A stretch of 49,029 nucleotides of DNA from an uncultured Ruminococcus sp. (GTDB taxonomy: Bacteria > Bacillota > Clostridia > Oscillospirales > Acutalibacteraceae): the NCBI GenBank assembly GCA_902778175.1, contig CACYWT010000028.1, forward strand, positions 1-49,029. Reading direction: 5' to 3'. The position numbers were made by a program, and so were the translations under genes. The notes under the pieces were generated by a model. That model was not told the origin of the DNA and did not search any database. It saw only the letters and a program-made list of their open reading frames with translations. How positions within the stretch are numbered: position 1 is the stretch's first letter; each line of letters begins with the position of its first letter. Shown here piece by piece: positions 1 to 9,309 of this stretch.

Positions 1-2
1 CC

Positions 3-99
3 GCCTTAGAGGGTGCGGGTGTCCAGTGGACACCTCTGCGAAGCAGAAGCACCGACCGAGCCGGCAGGCGAGACTCGGGGGACATACTTTGCGGTTATA
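3..99 (-). repeat. Family A repeat, structured 97-nt cassette (copy A1)
   Basis: This stretch is identical, in inverted orientation, to 21335-21431 over all 97 nt. It can fold into a three-way junction: outer stem GGTGC 12-16 with GCACC 49-53, inner hairpins at 19-33 (GTGTCCA/TGGACAC) and 35-47 (TCTGC/GCAGA). A further hairpin follows at 56-78 (CCGAG/CTCGG). It ends in the GCGGTTATA terminus shared with other family A copies. The left end may continue outside the window. No coding frame is evident. Confidence 0.85.
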
Positions 100-110
100 C
101 TAAAAGACAA

Positions 111-140
111 ACGGGACAGCCGCTGATGAGGCAGTCCCGT
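111..140 (-). terminator. Rho-independent terminator of the carboxypeptidase gene
   Basis: A 7-bp stem, ACGGGAC 111-117 with GTCCCGT 134-140, is followed on the minus strand by a T-rich run (TTTGTCTTTTAG). It lies 9 nt past the stop codon of the minus-strand gene at 149-1399. Confidence 0.75.
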
Positions 141-148
141 ATCCTTGT

Positions 149-1399
149 TCATTCATCATAATATGAGGTTATGCCAAAATACTCCTCAAGCGTTTCTCCG
201 CTTTCGTGCAGGGTCTTTGCAAGCTCCATACCGACATAGCGGATATGCCAGCTTTCATATGCATAACCTGTTATATCCTCCTTACCCTCGGGATAGCGTA
301 TGATGAAGCCGTATTTCCAGCAGTTCTCCGCAAGCCACTTTCCCTCGGCAGTATCGGCAAAGGTAAACCATGTGCTGTTAATATCCATAGCCAGACCTGT
401 CTGATGCTCGGAATGACCCGGACGGGCTGAAACCCTGTCGGCAGCCTCCTTTCCCCTGTCGCTGCAGAAACTCTCATAGACTACCGCCTGAGTATAATAG
501 CTGCGGAAACCCGAAATGATCTCCAGCCACAGACCCTCCTGCGAGGCATCGGAACACATAATACTGAAAGCCTCCAGCGCCTCGCTGTCAAGCCCGTCGC
601 CGTAGTATTCGGGAAGGGCGTAAGTCTTGTTCGCTATCACTATTCCATCAATATAGGTCACTCCGTCACGAACCTCGATTTTTTTCGTATCGGCGCTGAT
701 GATATCACTGTACGGCGAACAAAGCTTTTTCCCGTCATCAAGTATTTTAAACGATCTTATCCGGACATAAAGCGTTGTGTTTTCATCAAGAGCGTCAAAG
801 CAGAAACTGTCATTATCTCCGCCGGAAATCTCTGTTATTTTTGCATCGGACATATCCTGATTATTTGAATACTCGATCTCATATCCGTCTGCGCTGTTTC
901 TTTTCAGCCAGCCGACGGTTATGCTTCCGACCTTTGAGCCTGTCTGATGTATTGATGTTCCCACAGGCTTTATATAATAATCATATTTTTTGCTTCCCTG
1001 ATAATCTCCGCACATTCTGACCGTAAGGGAATACCTTCCTGCGCCCTTGTCGGTCGTTTCATCATAGACAACGGTATAGTCCTTACCCCTGACGAGGGTA
1101 TTGTTACCGTATTTCACACTGATATAAGGCTCTGTATATTTCTCACAGTAGACCCTGTCCCTCACGGTAACGGTACATTTCTCAATTTCCGTCGGTTTGG
1201 TATTCACAGGATCAGCACTCACGGAGGATTCTTCTTCGTCGGTAAAATTATTCATATGCGCAATGATCTTGCTTGAGGTGCTTGTTTCAGCCTGAGCGCC
1301 ACCGTCAGACCTGCTTTGCTTATCAGCCGTACCGCATGACGCCATTGACGCCGCGGCTAAGATAAGTAATAATATACCCGGAAAAAATCCTTTTTTCAT
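149..1399 (-). CDS. D-alanyl-D-alanine carboxypeptidase lipoprotein, VanY-like (peptidase M15B)
   Basis: The 416-aa precursor begins with a lipoprotein signal peptide ending in a lipobox (SMASC), so it should be anchored on the outer face of the membrane. Residues about 70-145 form an Ig-like beta domain and about 145-240 a fibronectin type III-like domain. The C-terminal third is an M15B/VanY domain with the zinc motif SEHQTGLAMD (about 330-339) and the second motif ESWHIRY (about 382-388). The family trims the terminal D-Ala from peptidoglycan stem peptides. A GGGAG lies 13 nt before the ATG, rather far. It is monocistronic and divergent from the next gene. The enzyme assignment is strong; the exact substrate is inferred. 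Confidence 0.88.
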   Translation of the reverse strand: MKKGFFPGILLLILAAASMASCGTADKQSRSDGGAQAETSTSSKIIAHMNNFTDEEESSVSADPVNTKPTEIEKCTVTVRDRVYCEKYTEPYISVKYGNNTLVRGKDYTVVYDETTDKGAGRYSLTVRMCGDYQGSKKYDYYIKPVGTSIHQTGSKVGSITVGWLKRNSADGYEIEYSNNQDMSDAKITEISGGDNDSFCFDALDENTTLYVRIRSFKILDDGKKLCSPYSDIISADTKKIEVRDGVTYIDGIVIANKTYALPEYYGDGLDSEALEAFSIMCSDASQEGLWLEIISGFRSYYTQAVVYESFCSDRGKEAADRVSARPGHSEHQTGLAMDINSTWFTFADTAEGKWLAENCWKYGFIIRYPEGKEDITGYAYESWHIRYVGMELAKTLHESGETLEEYFGITSYYDE

Positions 1400-1473
1400 T
1401 CTGTTTTTTCATCTCCCGGCTAAAATCATTCTTTTTTTATTTTAATACCAAAGAAGATAAAAAGTCAACAGCA

Positions 1474-1523
1474 TAACAAAGAAATCATATATTATAAATA
1501 ACAAAGAAATCATATATTATAAA
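1474..1523. repeat. Perfect 25-bp tandem duplication
   Basis: The unit TAACAAAGAAATCATATATT plus five more bases occurs at 1474-1498 and again, without change, at 1499-1523. It lies in the divergent intergenic region between the carboxypeptidase and the HTH regulator. It could duplicate an operator or promoter element; nothing else supports a function. Confidence 0.9.
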
Positions 1524-1643
1524 TTCATATTCCGGTTTTTTATTTCAGATTAATAAAATAAAATCTTTTCCCGATACTGAAATAATGATATAATATACTC
1601 AGAAAACCGATCCCTTTATCGGATATATACGGAGAATCATACT

Positions 1644-3386
1644 ATGAGATTTTATGAAACACTTGAAAAATATATCAATGCCTGCGGCAGCAGCAACAAA
1701 GAAATATCAGAGCTGAGCGGAATATCAGCCGAAACTATCAGCTGCTACCGCCGCGGCGTCCGCGAACCTTACCCCGAAAGCAAAAGCCTGTCAAAACTCG
1801 CTTACGGGATCTTCCGCGCCTTCCGGATATGCGGAACGGAAATTTCCGAAGAAGAAATACTTTCCGAATTGTCTTCCTCCCTTTACCGCAGTACGGAAAC
1901 GGACGCGGAAGGACTGAGCAATAATCTCCGCCTGCTTATGGAAAGCTGCGATATAACCAATAACGAGCTTGCCAGAAATATCTGCTTTGATCCGTCATAT
2001 ATTTCACGGATCCTTTCAGGAAAACGCAAACCGTCTGACATCAATAAATTCATCACAGATACCGCTTCATTCATTGCATCAAAAGCTGAAAACGGCGAAA
2101 ACCTCTCGGCTATTGCCGGAGTCATGGAATGTAAAACACAGGAAATAACCGACTGGGATATGCGTATCAGAAAGATCATTTCATTTCTTTCTTCCCGTAA
2201 GGAATACGATCCTATCAATTTCGGCAGCATACTTGAGAAAATGGACGAATTTGATCTGGAAGAATATTCCAGAACAATGAAATTTGACGATAGTTTTTCC
2301 CTGCCGGCAGTCAGTATACCCGGCGGTCATAAAAACTATTGCGGTCCGAATGAAATAAAAAAGAGCGAACTGGATTTTCTCAGCCTTACTTTAGCCTCCG
2401 ACTCAAAAGAAAGCGTTATATCATATACTGATATCCGTATCAATGAGGTAATGTCAGATAAAAACTATATGAGAAGCTGGATAAACGGTATGTCAATGCT
2501 GCTCAGAAAAGGTCTTGATCTGAAAATAATCCATGATATGAGCAGAACCACATATGAAATGATGCTCGGGATCGAAACATATATTCCAATTTATATGACA
2601 GGAAGAATCACGCCGTATTATTTTGTAACCAGTCAGAGCGACGCTTTTCATCACATTCTCAGGGTGTCCGGGGCGGCAGCAGTTGCAGGCGGAGCAATAG
2701 AAGGATTTCCGGACAGCAGCCATTGCAGGATCTCTACCGAAAAAAACGAGATCCGATTCTTCCGTAAAACCGGAGAGCAGCTATTGTCTATCGCACGTCC
2801 GCTTATGGAAATATACAGAAAAGACAGGCTCAGAGAATTCAGCAAGCTGCTCAACGATTGCTTTGAAATGCCCGGCACAAGACGGATATATCTCAGCGCA
2901 CCGCCGTTTTTCACGATACCCGATGAAGTTCTGGAAAGCATCCTTAAAAGAAACAATGCCGATGAAACCAAGAAAAAGCAGATCAGGAATTATCTCGAAA
3001 GCTTCCGCAAAAAAATTGATCCCGTGCTTGTAAATGAATTATCATATTTTCAGTTTTCAATATTCAGCCGTGACGAATTTGCCGTTCATCCGGTTTCAGT
3101 TATCATACCTGAAATATTCTACGAAGACAATCTTTATTACACCTATGAGGAATATCTTGCCCATATCCGCAGCACTGCATTATATCTGAAAAAATATCCT
3201 CATGCACAGCTCGATACCTCTGCACGGCAGGCTTTCCGAAATATAGTGATCTCTGTCATAGGGGATGAATTTGCCGTGATATCCAAAAGCAGGCGTCCCT
3301 CGGTACATTTTATTCTGCGTCACCCAAGGCTGATAGACGCCATTAACGGTTTCTGTCTTTCCGAATCCGATGAATGTGATGAATAG
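1644..3386 (+). CDS. Large XRE-like transcriptional regulator with two HTH regions
   Basis: The 580-aa protein has two separate Cro/C1-type helix-turn-helix regions, about residues 8-60 (NKEISELSGISAETISCYRR) and 95-140 (NELARNICFDPSYISRILSG). About 400 further residues show no domain I recognise and no membrane segment. The length is far beyond a classic XRE repressor, so the C-terminal part is probably a sensory or oligomerisation region. A TATAAT at 1589-1594 could be its -10 box; the -35 match is poor. The ATG follows a CGGAGAA ribosome site. The gene stands alone between divergent and convergent neighbours. Targets are unknown. Confidence 0.75.
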   Translation: MRFYETLEKYINACGSSNKEISELSGISAETISCYRRGVREPYPESKSLSKLAYGIFRAFRICGTEISEEEILSELSSSLYRSTETDAEGLSNNLRLLMESCDITNNELARNICFDPSYISRILSGKRKPSDINKFITDTASFIASKAENGENLSAIAGVMECKTQEITDWDMRIRKIISFLSSRKEYDPINFGSILEKMDEFDLEEYSRTMKFDDSFSLPAVSIPGGHKNYCGPNEIKKSELDFLSLTLASDSKESVISYTDIRINEVMSDKNYMRSWINGMSMLLRKGLDLKIIHDMSRTTYEMMLGIETYIPIYMTGRITPYYFVTSQSDAFHHILRVSGAAAVAGGAIEGFPDSSHCRISTEKNEIRFFRKTGEQLLSIARPLMEIYRKDRLREFSKLLNDCFEMPGTRRIYLSAPPFFTIPDEVLESILKRNNADETKKKQIRNYLESFRKKIDPVLVNELSYFQFSIFSRDEFAVHPVSVIIPEIFYEDNLYYTYEEYLAHIRSTALYLKKYPHAQLDTSARQAFRNIVISVIGDEFAVISKSRRPSVHFILRHPRLIDAINGFCLSESDECDE

Positions 3387-3402
3387 ACGAATAAAAAAAA
3401 TA

Positions 3403-3437
3403 GCCGCTGCAGCATATCAGCCGCAGCAGCTTTTTTT
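3403..3437. terminator. Bidirectional terminator between convergent genes
   Basis: An imperfect hairpin (GCCGCTGC 3403-3410 with GCAGCAGC 3423-3430) has eight A residues before it and seven T after it, so it can end transcription from both the HTH regulator and cardiolipin synthase. Confidence 0.8.
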
Positions 3438-3445
3438 GACGTGCA

Positions 3446-5059
3446 TCAGAGCAGAGGAGCAACAAGCTTGAGCAGATGTCCCTTTAAATTCAGCATAGTT
3501 TTTCCGTTATAGATCTTTGCAGGAACAACAAGGCGGGATTTTTCAATTGTATCCAGCATATCCGCCTTGATATCGGGCAGACATGAGGTTCCGTGCATAT
3601 ATACCGCACATTCAAAATGATGATAAAGGCTTCTGTAATCAAGATTTATCGTTCCGACTACCGCCTTTATATCATCGGAAATAAACACCTTTGAATGAAT
3701 GAATCCCGGATCGTATTCATACACCTTTACCCCGGCATCCATAAGGTTTTTATAATGTGATTTCGACAATGCCCATATAGCATTTTTATCCGGAATCCCC
3801 GGCAGAACAAGACGGACATCAACTCCGCGCTCTGCGGCATATCTCAGAGCAACACGCAGCGGATCATCAAGAATAAGATACGGCGTCGTAATATAGACAT
3901 AATCTTTTGCCTTATTTATTATATCCATATATACTCTCTCTGCGATCTTGTGGTCGTTCAGCGGAGAATCACCGTATGGCATCATATAACCCTTTGCCTT
4001 TATATCCTTATCATACAAGCCGAGATAATTCGTGAAATTATCAGTACTTTTATCCTTTTCGCTTACCGTCCACATCTGAAGGAACATCAGCGTCAGACTG
4101 TCAACAGCCGCGCCCTTTATCATAATAGCAGTATCCTTCCAGTGACCGAAACGGTTTATCTCATTTATATATTCATCGGCAAGGTTGACGCCGCCGCAGA
4201 AACCGACCTTTCCGTCAATTACGAGTATCTTTCTGTGGTCGCGGTAATTATACGACGAAGTGATCACGGGCTTGATCGGCTCCCACATCTTGCATTTTAT
4301 TCCGTATTTTTCAAGCATTTTCGGATATTTGTACGGCAGTGTGGATAAAGCGCAGGTACCGTCATACATCACACGAACGTCTACTCCTGCCTTTGCCTTT
4401 TTCGCAAGAAGGTCAAGTATCTTTCCCCACATATGACCTTCCTCAACAATGAAGTATTCAAGGAAGATGAATTTTTCAGCCTTTTCGATCTCCTCAAGCA
4501 TATGTGGAAGCTTTATCTCTCCGAGAGGGAAATATTCAACGCTTGTATTTTCATATACAGGATAATGCCCGACTTTATATAAATAATTGCTTATTGCCGC
4601 AGAATCGGCATTTTCCTTTTGCAGATCGTCTATTGCTTTCTGATCCTGTTCAAGCAGTCCGGCAGTTTCATAATTGATCTTAGTAAGATCCCGTTTCAGG
4701 CGGCGGTGACCAAGCTCGACCTGAGTCCATATATAGAATATCGTGCCGAGCATCGGAAAGGTCGATATCAGAAGCATCCATGACAGCTTTGCCGAGGAAT
4801 CCATCGGACTGTTATAAAGAAGCAGCAAGACTACAAGCTCAAAAAATATCTGCTGATCGAGATAATATCTTTCGATAACGCTGCCGAATATAAGCCATAT
4901 CAGAAGTATGACCGCTCCCTGCAATAAAAGGAGAATAATAAAGAATCCAAGACGGCTGAACAAAACGGAGAAAACACCCTTTCTCCATTTGCTTGCAACT
5001 CTTAACTCAGTGTATTCGTGCGTATTATTATCATTTTTCTTTTTACGAATCCTGCTCAT
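3446..5059 (-). CDS. cls: Cardiolipin synthase (phospholipase D family)
   Basis: The 537-aa membrane protein condenses phosphatidylglycerol to cardiolipin. It has an N-terminal hydrophobic region (about residues 36-60 and 70-112) and two phospholipase D domains, each with an HKD motif: HRKILVID near 275 and HSKVFISD near 455. Length and layout fit the ClsA type. It is monocistronic on the minus strand and divergent from nadB. The start MSRIRKK is basic, as expected for a cytoplasmic N-terminus. Confidence 0.93.
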   Translation of the reverse strand: MSRIRKKKNDNNTHEYTELRVASKWRKGVFSVLFSRLGFFIILLLLQGAVILLIWLIFGSVIERYYLDQQIFFELVVLLLLYNSPMDSSAKLSWMLLISTFPMLGTIFYIWTQVELGHRRLKRDLTKINYETAGLLEQDQKAIDDLQKENADSAAISNYLYKVGHYPVYENTSVEYFPLGEIKLPHMLEEIEKAEKFIFLEYFIVEEGHMWGKILDLLAKKAKAGVDVRVMYDGTCALSTLPYKYPKMLEKYGIKCKMWEPIKPVITSSYNYRDHRKILVIDGKVGFCGGVNLADEYINEINRFGHWKDTAIMIKGAAVDSLTLMFLQMWTVSEKDKSTDNFTNYLGLYDKDIKAKGYMMPYGDSPLNDHKIAERVYMDIINKAKDYVYITTPYLILDDPLRVALRYAAERGVDVRLVLPGIPDKNAIWALSKSHYKNLMDAGVKVYEYDPGFIHSKVFISDDIKAVVGTINLDYRSLYHHFECAVYMHGTSCLPDIKADMLDTIEKSRLVVPAKIYNGKTMLNLKGHLLKLVAPLL

Positions 5060-5159
5060 AATACATTATTCACACTCCAATGCTGTATGATTACATTATA
5101 AATTATAACATCACTGAAGTTTTTTGTCAATTTTTCTGTATTCTTTATTTTACTTATTT

Positions 5160-5192
5160 TTAGGGCAATACCGCATAAAGACAGCGCCTTAA
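5160..5192. repeat. Family B repeat, short copy
   Basis: The segment begins TTAGGGCAATACCGCATAAA and ends GCGCCTTAA, matching one terminus of the full family B element at 43098-43240. It lies in the cls-nadB intergenic region upstream of nadB. Confidence 0.75.
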
Positions 5193-5337
5193 AAAAATGT
5201 TTTACAAAGCATTTAAAAATGGATCAATATATGCTACAATAGAATAAGTATGGTATTTTGTTTGCAGCTGCATTTCCAGGCAGTGAAACTTATACCCGAA
5301 AGCAAAAAATCTATGGACTGAAAAAGAGGTCTTGACT

Positions 5338-6816
5338 ATGAATAAGGAATATGATGTACTGATCGTTGGCACCGGCGCTGCCGGACTTTACGGAGCTTTG
5401 CAGTTCCCGGAGGATATCAGGGTCCTGCTGATCTCCAAACGTGAGCTTACCCTGTCGAACAGTTCTCTGGCACAGGGCGGCGTTGCCTGTGTGCTTGATA
5501 AGATCAATGATGATTTTGCCCTGCATATTGCCGATACACTCACTGCAGGAAAAAATAAAAATAATGCGGATGCTGTTGAGGTCCTTGTCAAAGAGGGACC
5601 GGGAGATGTTCTCAGGATCAGGGATCTCGGCGTGGATTTTGACCTTGATGAAAACGGTGAGCTTCAGAAAACACTTGAAGCTGGTCATTCCCGTCACAGA
5701 ATAGTACACCACAAGGATTCCACCGGAAAGGCGATCGTAGATGCTCTTCTGATTCAGGTCAGAAAACGCCCGAATATAGATATCTGTGAAAATACGCTGC
5801 TTTATAAGCTTGACAAAGCTGATGACGGTTTTCTTGCAGGACTGATACTCCCCTCCGGAGAATCACAGGTAATTGCGGCGCGCTACTGCATAATGGCTTC
5901 CGGCGGCATCGGCAGAGTTTATCAGTATACAACAAATTCCGCCATAGCAACCGGCGACGGGATCACACTCGCATTTATGCTCGGCGCAAGAATAAAGCAC
6001 CTGAGCTGGATACAGTTCCACCCGACCGCCTTTGCTGCCGAAAATGACCGTGAGCGTTTTCTCATCAGCGAAGCTGTTCGCGGAGAAGGCGCGATACTTC
6101 TCAACTGCAACGGTGAACGATTTGCCGAAAAATACGATCCGCGCGGTCATCTTGCTCCCCGTGACGTTGTTTCCAATGCCATCATGCAGGAATCAAAAGC
6201 GACCAACAGCGAAAAATTCTACCTTGATATCACATATAAGGATCCGGATTTCGTCAGGAACCGTTTCCCGATGATATATGAAAACTGCCTTAAAGAAAAT
6301 ATTGATATAACAAAGGATCGTATTCCCGTATTCCCGTGTCAGCATTATCTTATGGGCGGAATTGATGTTGATCTTCACGCCCGCACGACCGTTGACAGGC
6401 TCTATGCCGCAGGAGAATGTTCCCATACAGGAGTTCACGGAGCTAACCGTCTGGCAAGCAATTCACTTCTTGAAGCTCTGGTTTTTTCCAGACGCGCTGC
6501 CGAGGATATCATTCAGCGCAGAAAGACCGACAGTGCGCGTCCCTTCCCTCCCTTCGAGGAAAAGGAGGATCTCAGCGGCAAGCCCCTTCCCCACGGATAC
6601 CGTACCGAGATCAGAAAGATCATTCAGAATGTTCATTTCGTTATTCCAAACCATGACGCCGCGCCTGCAAGCCTTGAACGGATAACCGAAATCCTCAGCG
6701 AGATAATCAGCGGAGGTTATGCGGTAAACCGTGATTTTGTAGAAGCGCGCAGCCTTGCAACGGTAGCGGCTATAATTCTGAGGGAAGTTGTCAAAAATAA
6801 AACAGAAACGGAGTAA
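5338..6816 (+). CDS. nadB: L-aspartate oxidase
   Basis: The enzyme oxidises L-aspartate to iminoaspartate with FAD, the first step of de novo NAD synthesis. The 492-aa protein shows the N-terminal FAD motif GTGAAGLYGAL, QFHPTA, RGEGAIL, DPRGHLAPRDVV and the C-terminal FAD segment HGANRLASNSLLEAL, all typical of NadB. An in-frame TTG lies at 5332, but the ATG at 5338 is better placed, with AAAGAGG about 8 nt upstream. nadC follows after 4 nt. The usual partner nadA (quinolinate synthase) is not in the window. A short family B repeat lies in the leader. Confidence 0.95.
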   Translation: MNKEYDVLIVGTGAAGLYGALQFPEDIRVLLISKRELTLSNSSLAQGGVACVLDKINDDFALHIADTLTAGKNKNNADAVEVLVKEGPGDVLRIRDLGVDFDLDENGELQKTLEAGHSRHRIVHHKDSTGKAIVDALLIQVRKRPNIDICENTLLYKLDKADDGFLAGLILPSGESQVIAARYCIMASGGIGRVYQYTTNSAIATGDGITLAFMLGARIKHLSWIQFHPTAFAAENDRERFLISEAVRGEGAILLNCNGERFAEKYDPRGHLAPRDVVSNAIMQESKATNSEKFYLDITYKDPDFVRNRFPMIYENCLKENIDITKDRIPVFPCQHYLMGGIDVDLHARTTVDRLYAAGECSHTGVHGANRLASNSLLEALVFSRRAAEDIIQRRKTDSARPFPPFEEKEDLSGKPLPHGYRTEIRKIIQNVHFVIPNHDAAPASLERITEILSEIISGGYAVNRDFVEARSLATVAAIILREVVKNKTETE

Positions 6817-6820
6817 GCTT

Positions 6821-7657
6821 ATGATACTGAATAAATTCTATGTTGACGGAATAATCGAAACCGCACTGAGAGAAGATATCAATTACTGCGACGTCACCAC
6901 CGACTACCTTATCCCGGCAGACCAGCAGGGCGAGGGCAGACTTATGGCAAAGGCGGACGGTATCGTATGCGGAACGGAGATAGCCGCAAGAGTTTTTACC
7001 ATGCTTGACGCATCTACCGATATCGAGATACTGAAAACCGACGGCGAAACCGTAAAATACGGTGATGATATCATGCGCCTGCATGGAAAGACTGCAATTC
7101 TTCTCAAGGGTGAAAGAACCGCCCTCAATCTGATTCAGCATATGAGCGGAATCGCCACAGCCGCAAACAAATATGTAAAGATAATTGAAGGAACAAATGC
7201 CTCGATCGCTGATACAAGAAAAACACTTCCGGGGCTTCGTCCTCTCCAGAAATATGCCGTCATGTGCGGCGGCGCAAAAAACCACCGCTATAACCTTTCC
7301 GATGCTGCAATGCTGAAGGATAACCATATCGACGCTGCCGGAGGCATCACTGCGGCAATTACAAAGCTCAGAACCAGGGTAGGACATATGACCAAGATCG
7401 AGGTCGAAACAAGAAATCTTGATGAGCTTCGTGAGGCTCTTGCAGCCGGCGCAGATGTAATCATGCTTGATAATATGAGCCCTGAGATCATGAAGGAAGC
7501 TGTTGCTATCAATAACGGACGCGCACTGCTTGAAGCATCAGGCGGTATCACGGACGAAACTCTCCGCGCCGTTGCAGAAAGCGGAGTCGATATCATTTCC
7601 GTCGGTGCGCTCACCCATTCCGTGAAGGCTTTCGATATATCAATGTATATAAAATAA
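6821..7657 (+). CDS. nadC: Nicotinate-nucleotide pyrophosphorylase (carboxylating)
   Basis: This quinolinate phosphoribosyltransferase converts quinolinate and PRPP to nicotinate mononucleotide. The 278-aa protein carries TRKTLPGLRPLQKYA and the GGAKNHRYNLSD and KDNHID signatures of the family. I place the start at ATG 6821, 4 nt after nadB, with AACGGAG upstream; an in-frame TTG at 6788 inside nadB is less likely. Tight spacing argues for a nadBC operon. Confidence 0.95.
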   Translation: MILNKFYVDGIIETALREDINYCDVTTDYLIPADQQGEGRLMAKADGIVCGTEIAARVFTMLDASTDIEILKTDGETVKYGDDIMRLHGKTAILLKGERTALNLIQHMSGIATAANKYVKIIEGTNASIADTRKTLPGLRPLQKYAVMCGGAKNHRYNLSDAAMLKDNHIDAAGGITAAITKLRTRVGHMTKIEVETRNLDELREALAAGADVIMLDNMSPEIMKEAVAINNGRALLEASGGITDETLRAVAESGVDIISVGALTHSVKAFDISMYIK

Positions 7658-7723
7658 TACCTCAGTCACCCTGCGGCGCAGCTGCGCTATCCAGCTGAAA
7701 AAACCTGTTCACGGAGGAATTAT

Positions 7724-8803
7724 ATGGATCTTCCAAAGCAAGATATATATATGCATCTGAAGGAAGAACGCCGTCCTGTCATCATATATGGCATGGGTAA
7801 CGGCGCAGATAAGATAATCACAAGGTTTGAACTGCATGGTATCCCCGTCAGCGGTATTGCCGCAAGCGATGATTTTGTCCGCGGACAAAGTTTCCGCGGC
7901 TTTACTGTACGGAAAATATCTGATTTTGAAAAGCAGTTCGGAGATTTTGTTATTGTCATAGCCTTCGGTACCTCTATGCCTGATGTCATGGAGCATATTT
8001 ACAGTCTTGCTCAGCGTCATACCGTTTATGCGCCTGATGTTCCCGTTTACGGTGATAATTACTGGTCACAGGACTTTTTCACTGAAAACCGCAGCGATAT
8101 AGAAAGAGCCTATTCTCTGCTCGCTGACGAACGATCACGATTTGTATATGAAAGCATGGTCTGTTTCAAGCTGACGGGAGAACTGAAATATCTCAGAAGA
8201 TGTGAAACGGACAAAGATGAGGTATTTGAAAATATCATTCCCCTTTCAGGAAATGAAACATATCTTGACCTCGGCGCATACCGCGGCGATACGATAGACG
8301 AGCTTCTGCATTATTCAGGCGGCAGATACAGCCATATCACCGCGCTTGAGCCAGACAGAAAAAACTTTGCCAAGCTGAAAGAACATACCAAAGATATGAA
8401 AAACGTCCGTCTTTTCCGTATGGGCATATGGAGCGGTGACAGGGACATTCCGTTTGACGGTTCTCTCGGAAGAGGCTCGTCAATACAAAGCAGCGGAAAT
8501 GAAATGCTTGCTGTCACCTGCATTGATACGCTTTATGCGGTACGAAATGTCAGTTATATCAAAATGGATGTTGAAGGCTGCGAAAGGCAGGCTCTTCTCG
8601 GAGGAATAAAAACTATCTGCCGCGACAGACCCAAAATGAATATCGCCGCATATCACCGCAGCGAAGATCTTTTTTCACTGATATTACAGCTGCACGATAT
8701 CGAACCGTCATATCGCCTGTACCTGCGCAAGCACCCCTATATACCGGCTTGGGATATCAACCTGTATGCAACTGTGAATTTCAATAAGGAGGAACATACA
8801 TGA
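7724..8803 (+). CDS. FkbM-family SAM-dependent methyltransferase
   Basis: The 359-aa protein has an N-terminal nucleotide-binding-like stretch (VIIYGMGNGADKI) and a central FkbM methyltransferase domain: motif I LDLGAYRGDT (about residue 185), ALEPD, and YIKMDVEGCERQALLGG near 285. FkbM enzymes O-methylate sugars, polyketides or peptides; the substrate here is unknown. The ATG follows GGAGGAATTAT. It lies 66 nt after nadC and its stop overlaps the next ATG (ATGA), so it may be part of a longer nad transcript or an unlinked passenger. Confidence 0.85.
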   Translation: MDLPKQDIYMHLKEERRPVIIYGMGNGADKIITRFELHGIPVSGIAASDDFVRGQSFRGFTVRKISDFEKQFGDFVIVIAFGTSMPDVMEHIYSLAQRHTVYAPDVPVYGDNYWSQDFFTENRSDIERAYSLLADERSRFVYESMVCFKLTGELKYLRRCETDKDEVFENIIPLSGNETYLDLGAYRGDTIDELLHYSGGRYSHITALEPDRKNFAKLKEHTKDMKNVRLFRMGIWSGDRDIPFDGSLGRGSSIQSSGNEMLAVTCIDTLYAVRNVSYIKMDVEGCERQALLGGIKTICRDRPKMNIAAYHRSEDLFSLILQLHDIEPSYRLYLRKHPYIPAWDINLYATVNFNKEEHT

Positions 8804-9240
8804 ATGATAAAACATTATTCCTGATTTTTTTTTCGTCGATATTATGCGGTCTGGGACTTATTTTTCTGCTGATCTTCATCGGCATATTGTCATCAACCAA
8901 AAAGAAACGGCAAAGATGCACTTCAAAAGCCCTCGGAACAATTAAAGATCTGGTAAAGAGATCAGCCACAACCCCCCGATACGGCAATTATCACCCGGTG
9001 ATAGAATATCAACTGCCATCAGGCGAAATTATGACAGTAGAATCAAATTTCGGTTCACGTCCTCCGAAATATTCGATCGGACAAGAGGTATATATACTTT
9101 ATGACCCGAATAAGCCCGATTATTTCTATATTGCAGATGACAATACAGCAAAAATCCTTGTGACGGTTTTCGGATCGATCGGTATCGGAATGATTTCCGT
9201 CGGTATTCTCGTCACTGCTATCGTAGGCTTTTTAGCATAA
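8800..9240 (+). CDS. DUF3592-like small membrane protein
   Basis: The 146-aa protein has two membrane segments (about 7-30 and 120-143) around a soluble loop with the pattern HPVIEYQLPSGE and YSIGQEVYILYDPNKP, typical of DUF3592 proteins. Its function is unknown. The ATG at 8800 overlaps the methyltransferase stop by 4 nt and has a perfect AAGGAGG, which points to translational coupling. Confidence 0.8.
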   Translation: MNDKTLFLIFFSSILCGLGLIFLLIFIGILSSTKKKRQRCTSKALGTIKDLVKRSATTPRYGNYHPVIEYQLPSGEIMTVESNFGSRPPKYSIGQEVYILYDPNKPDYFYIADDNTAKILVTVFGSIGIGMISVGILVTAIVGFLA

Positions 9241-9259
9241 AAAAACAATACATAAAAAA

Positions 9260-9290
9260 ATCCGTTACCCTGTTTTGCAGAGTAACGGAT
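9260..9290. terminator. Bidirectional terminator
   Basis: ATCCGTTAC 9260-9268 pairs with GTAACGGAT 9282-9290; A7 precedes it and T7 follows soon after. It sits between the convergent DUF3592 gene and the ABC permease operon. Confidence 0.88.
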
Positions 9291-9309
9291 CATTTTTTTA
9301 TCTTTGGTT

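Noticed and set aside
1474-1523. Tandem 25-bp repeat as a CRISPR remnant
   Set aside because: There are only two units with no spacer between them, and no cas gene is in the window.
6791-7387. 198-codon minus-strand frame
   Set aside because: It is the antisense shadow of nadC, which has full family motifs.
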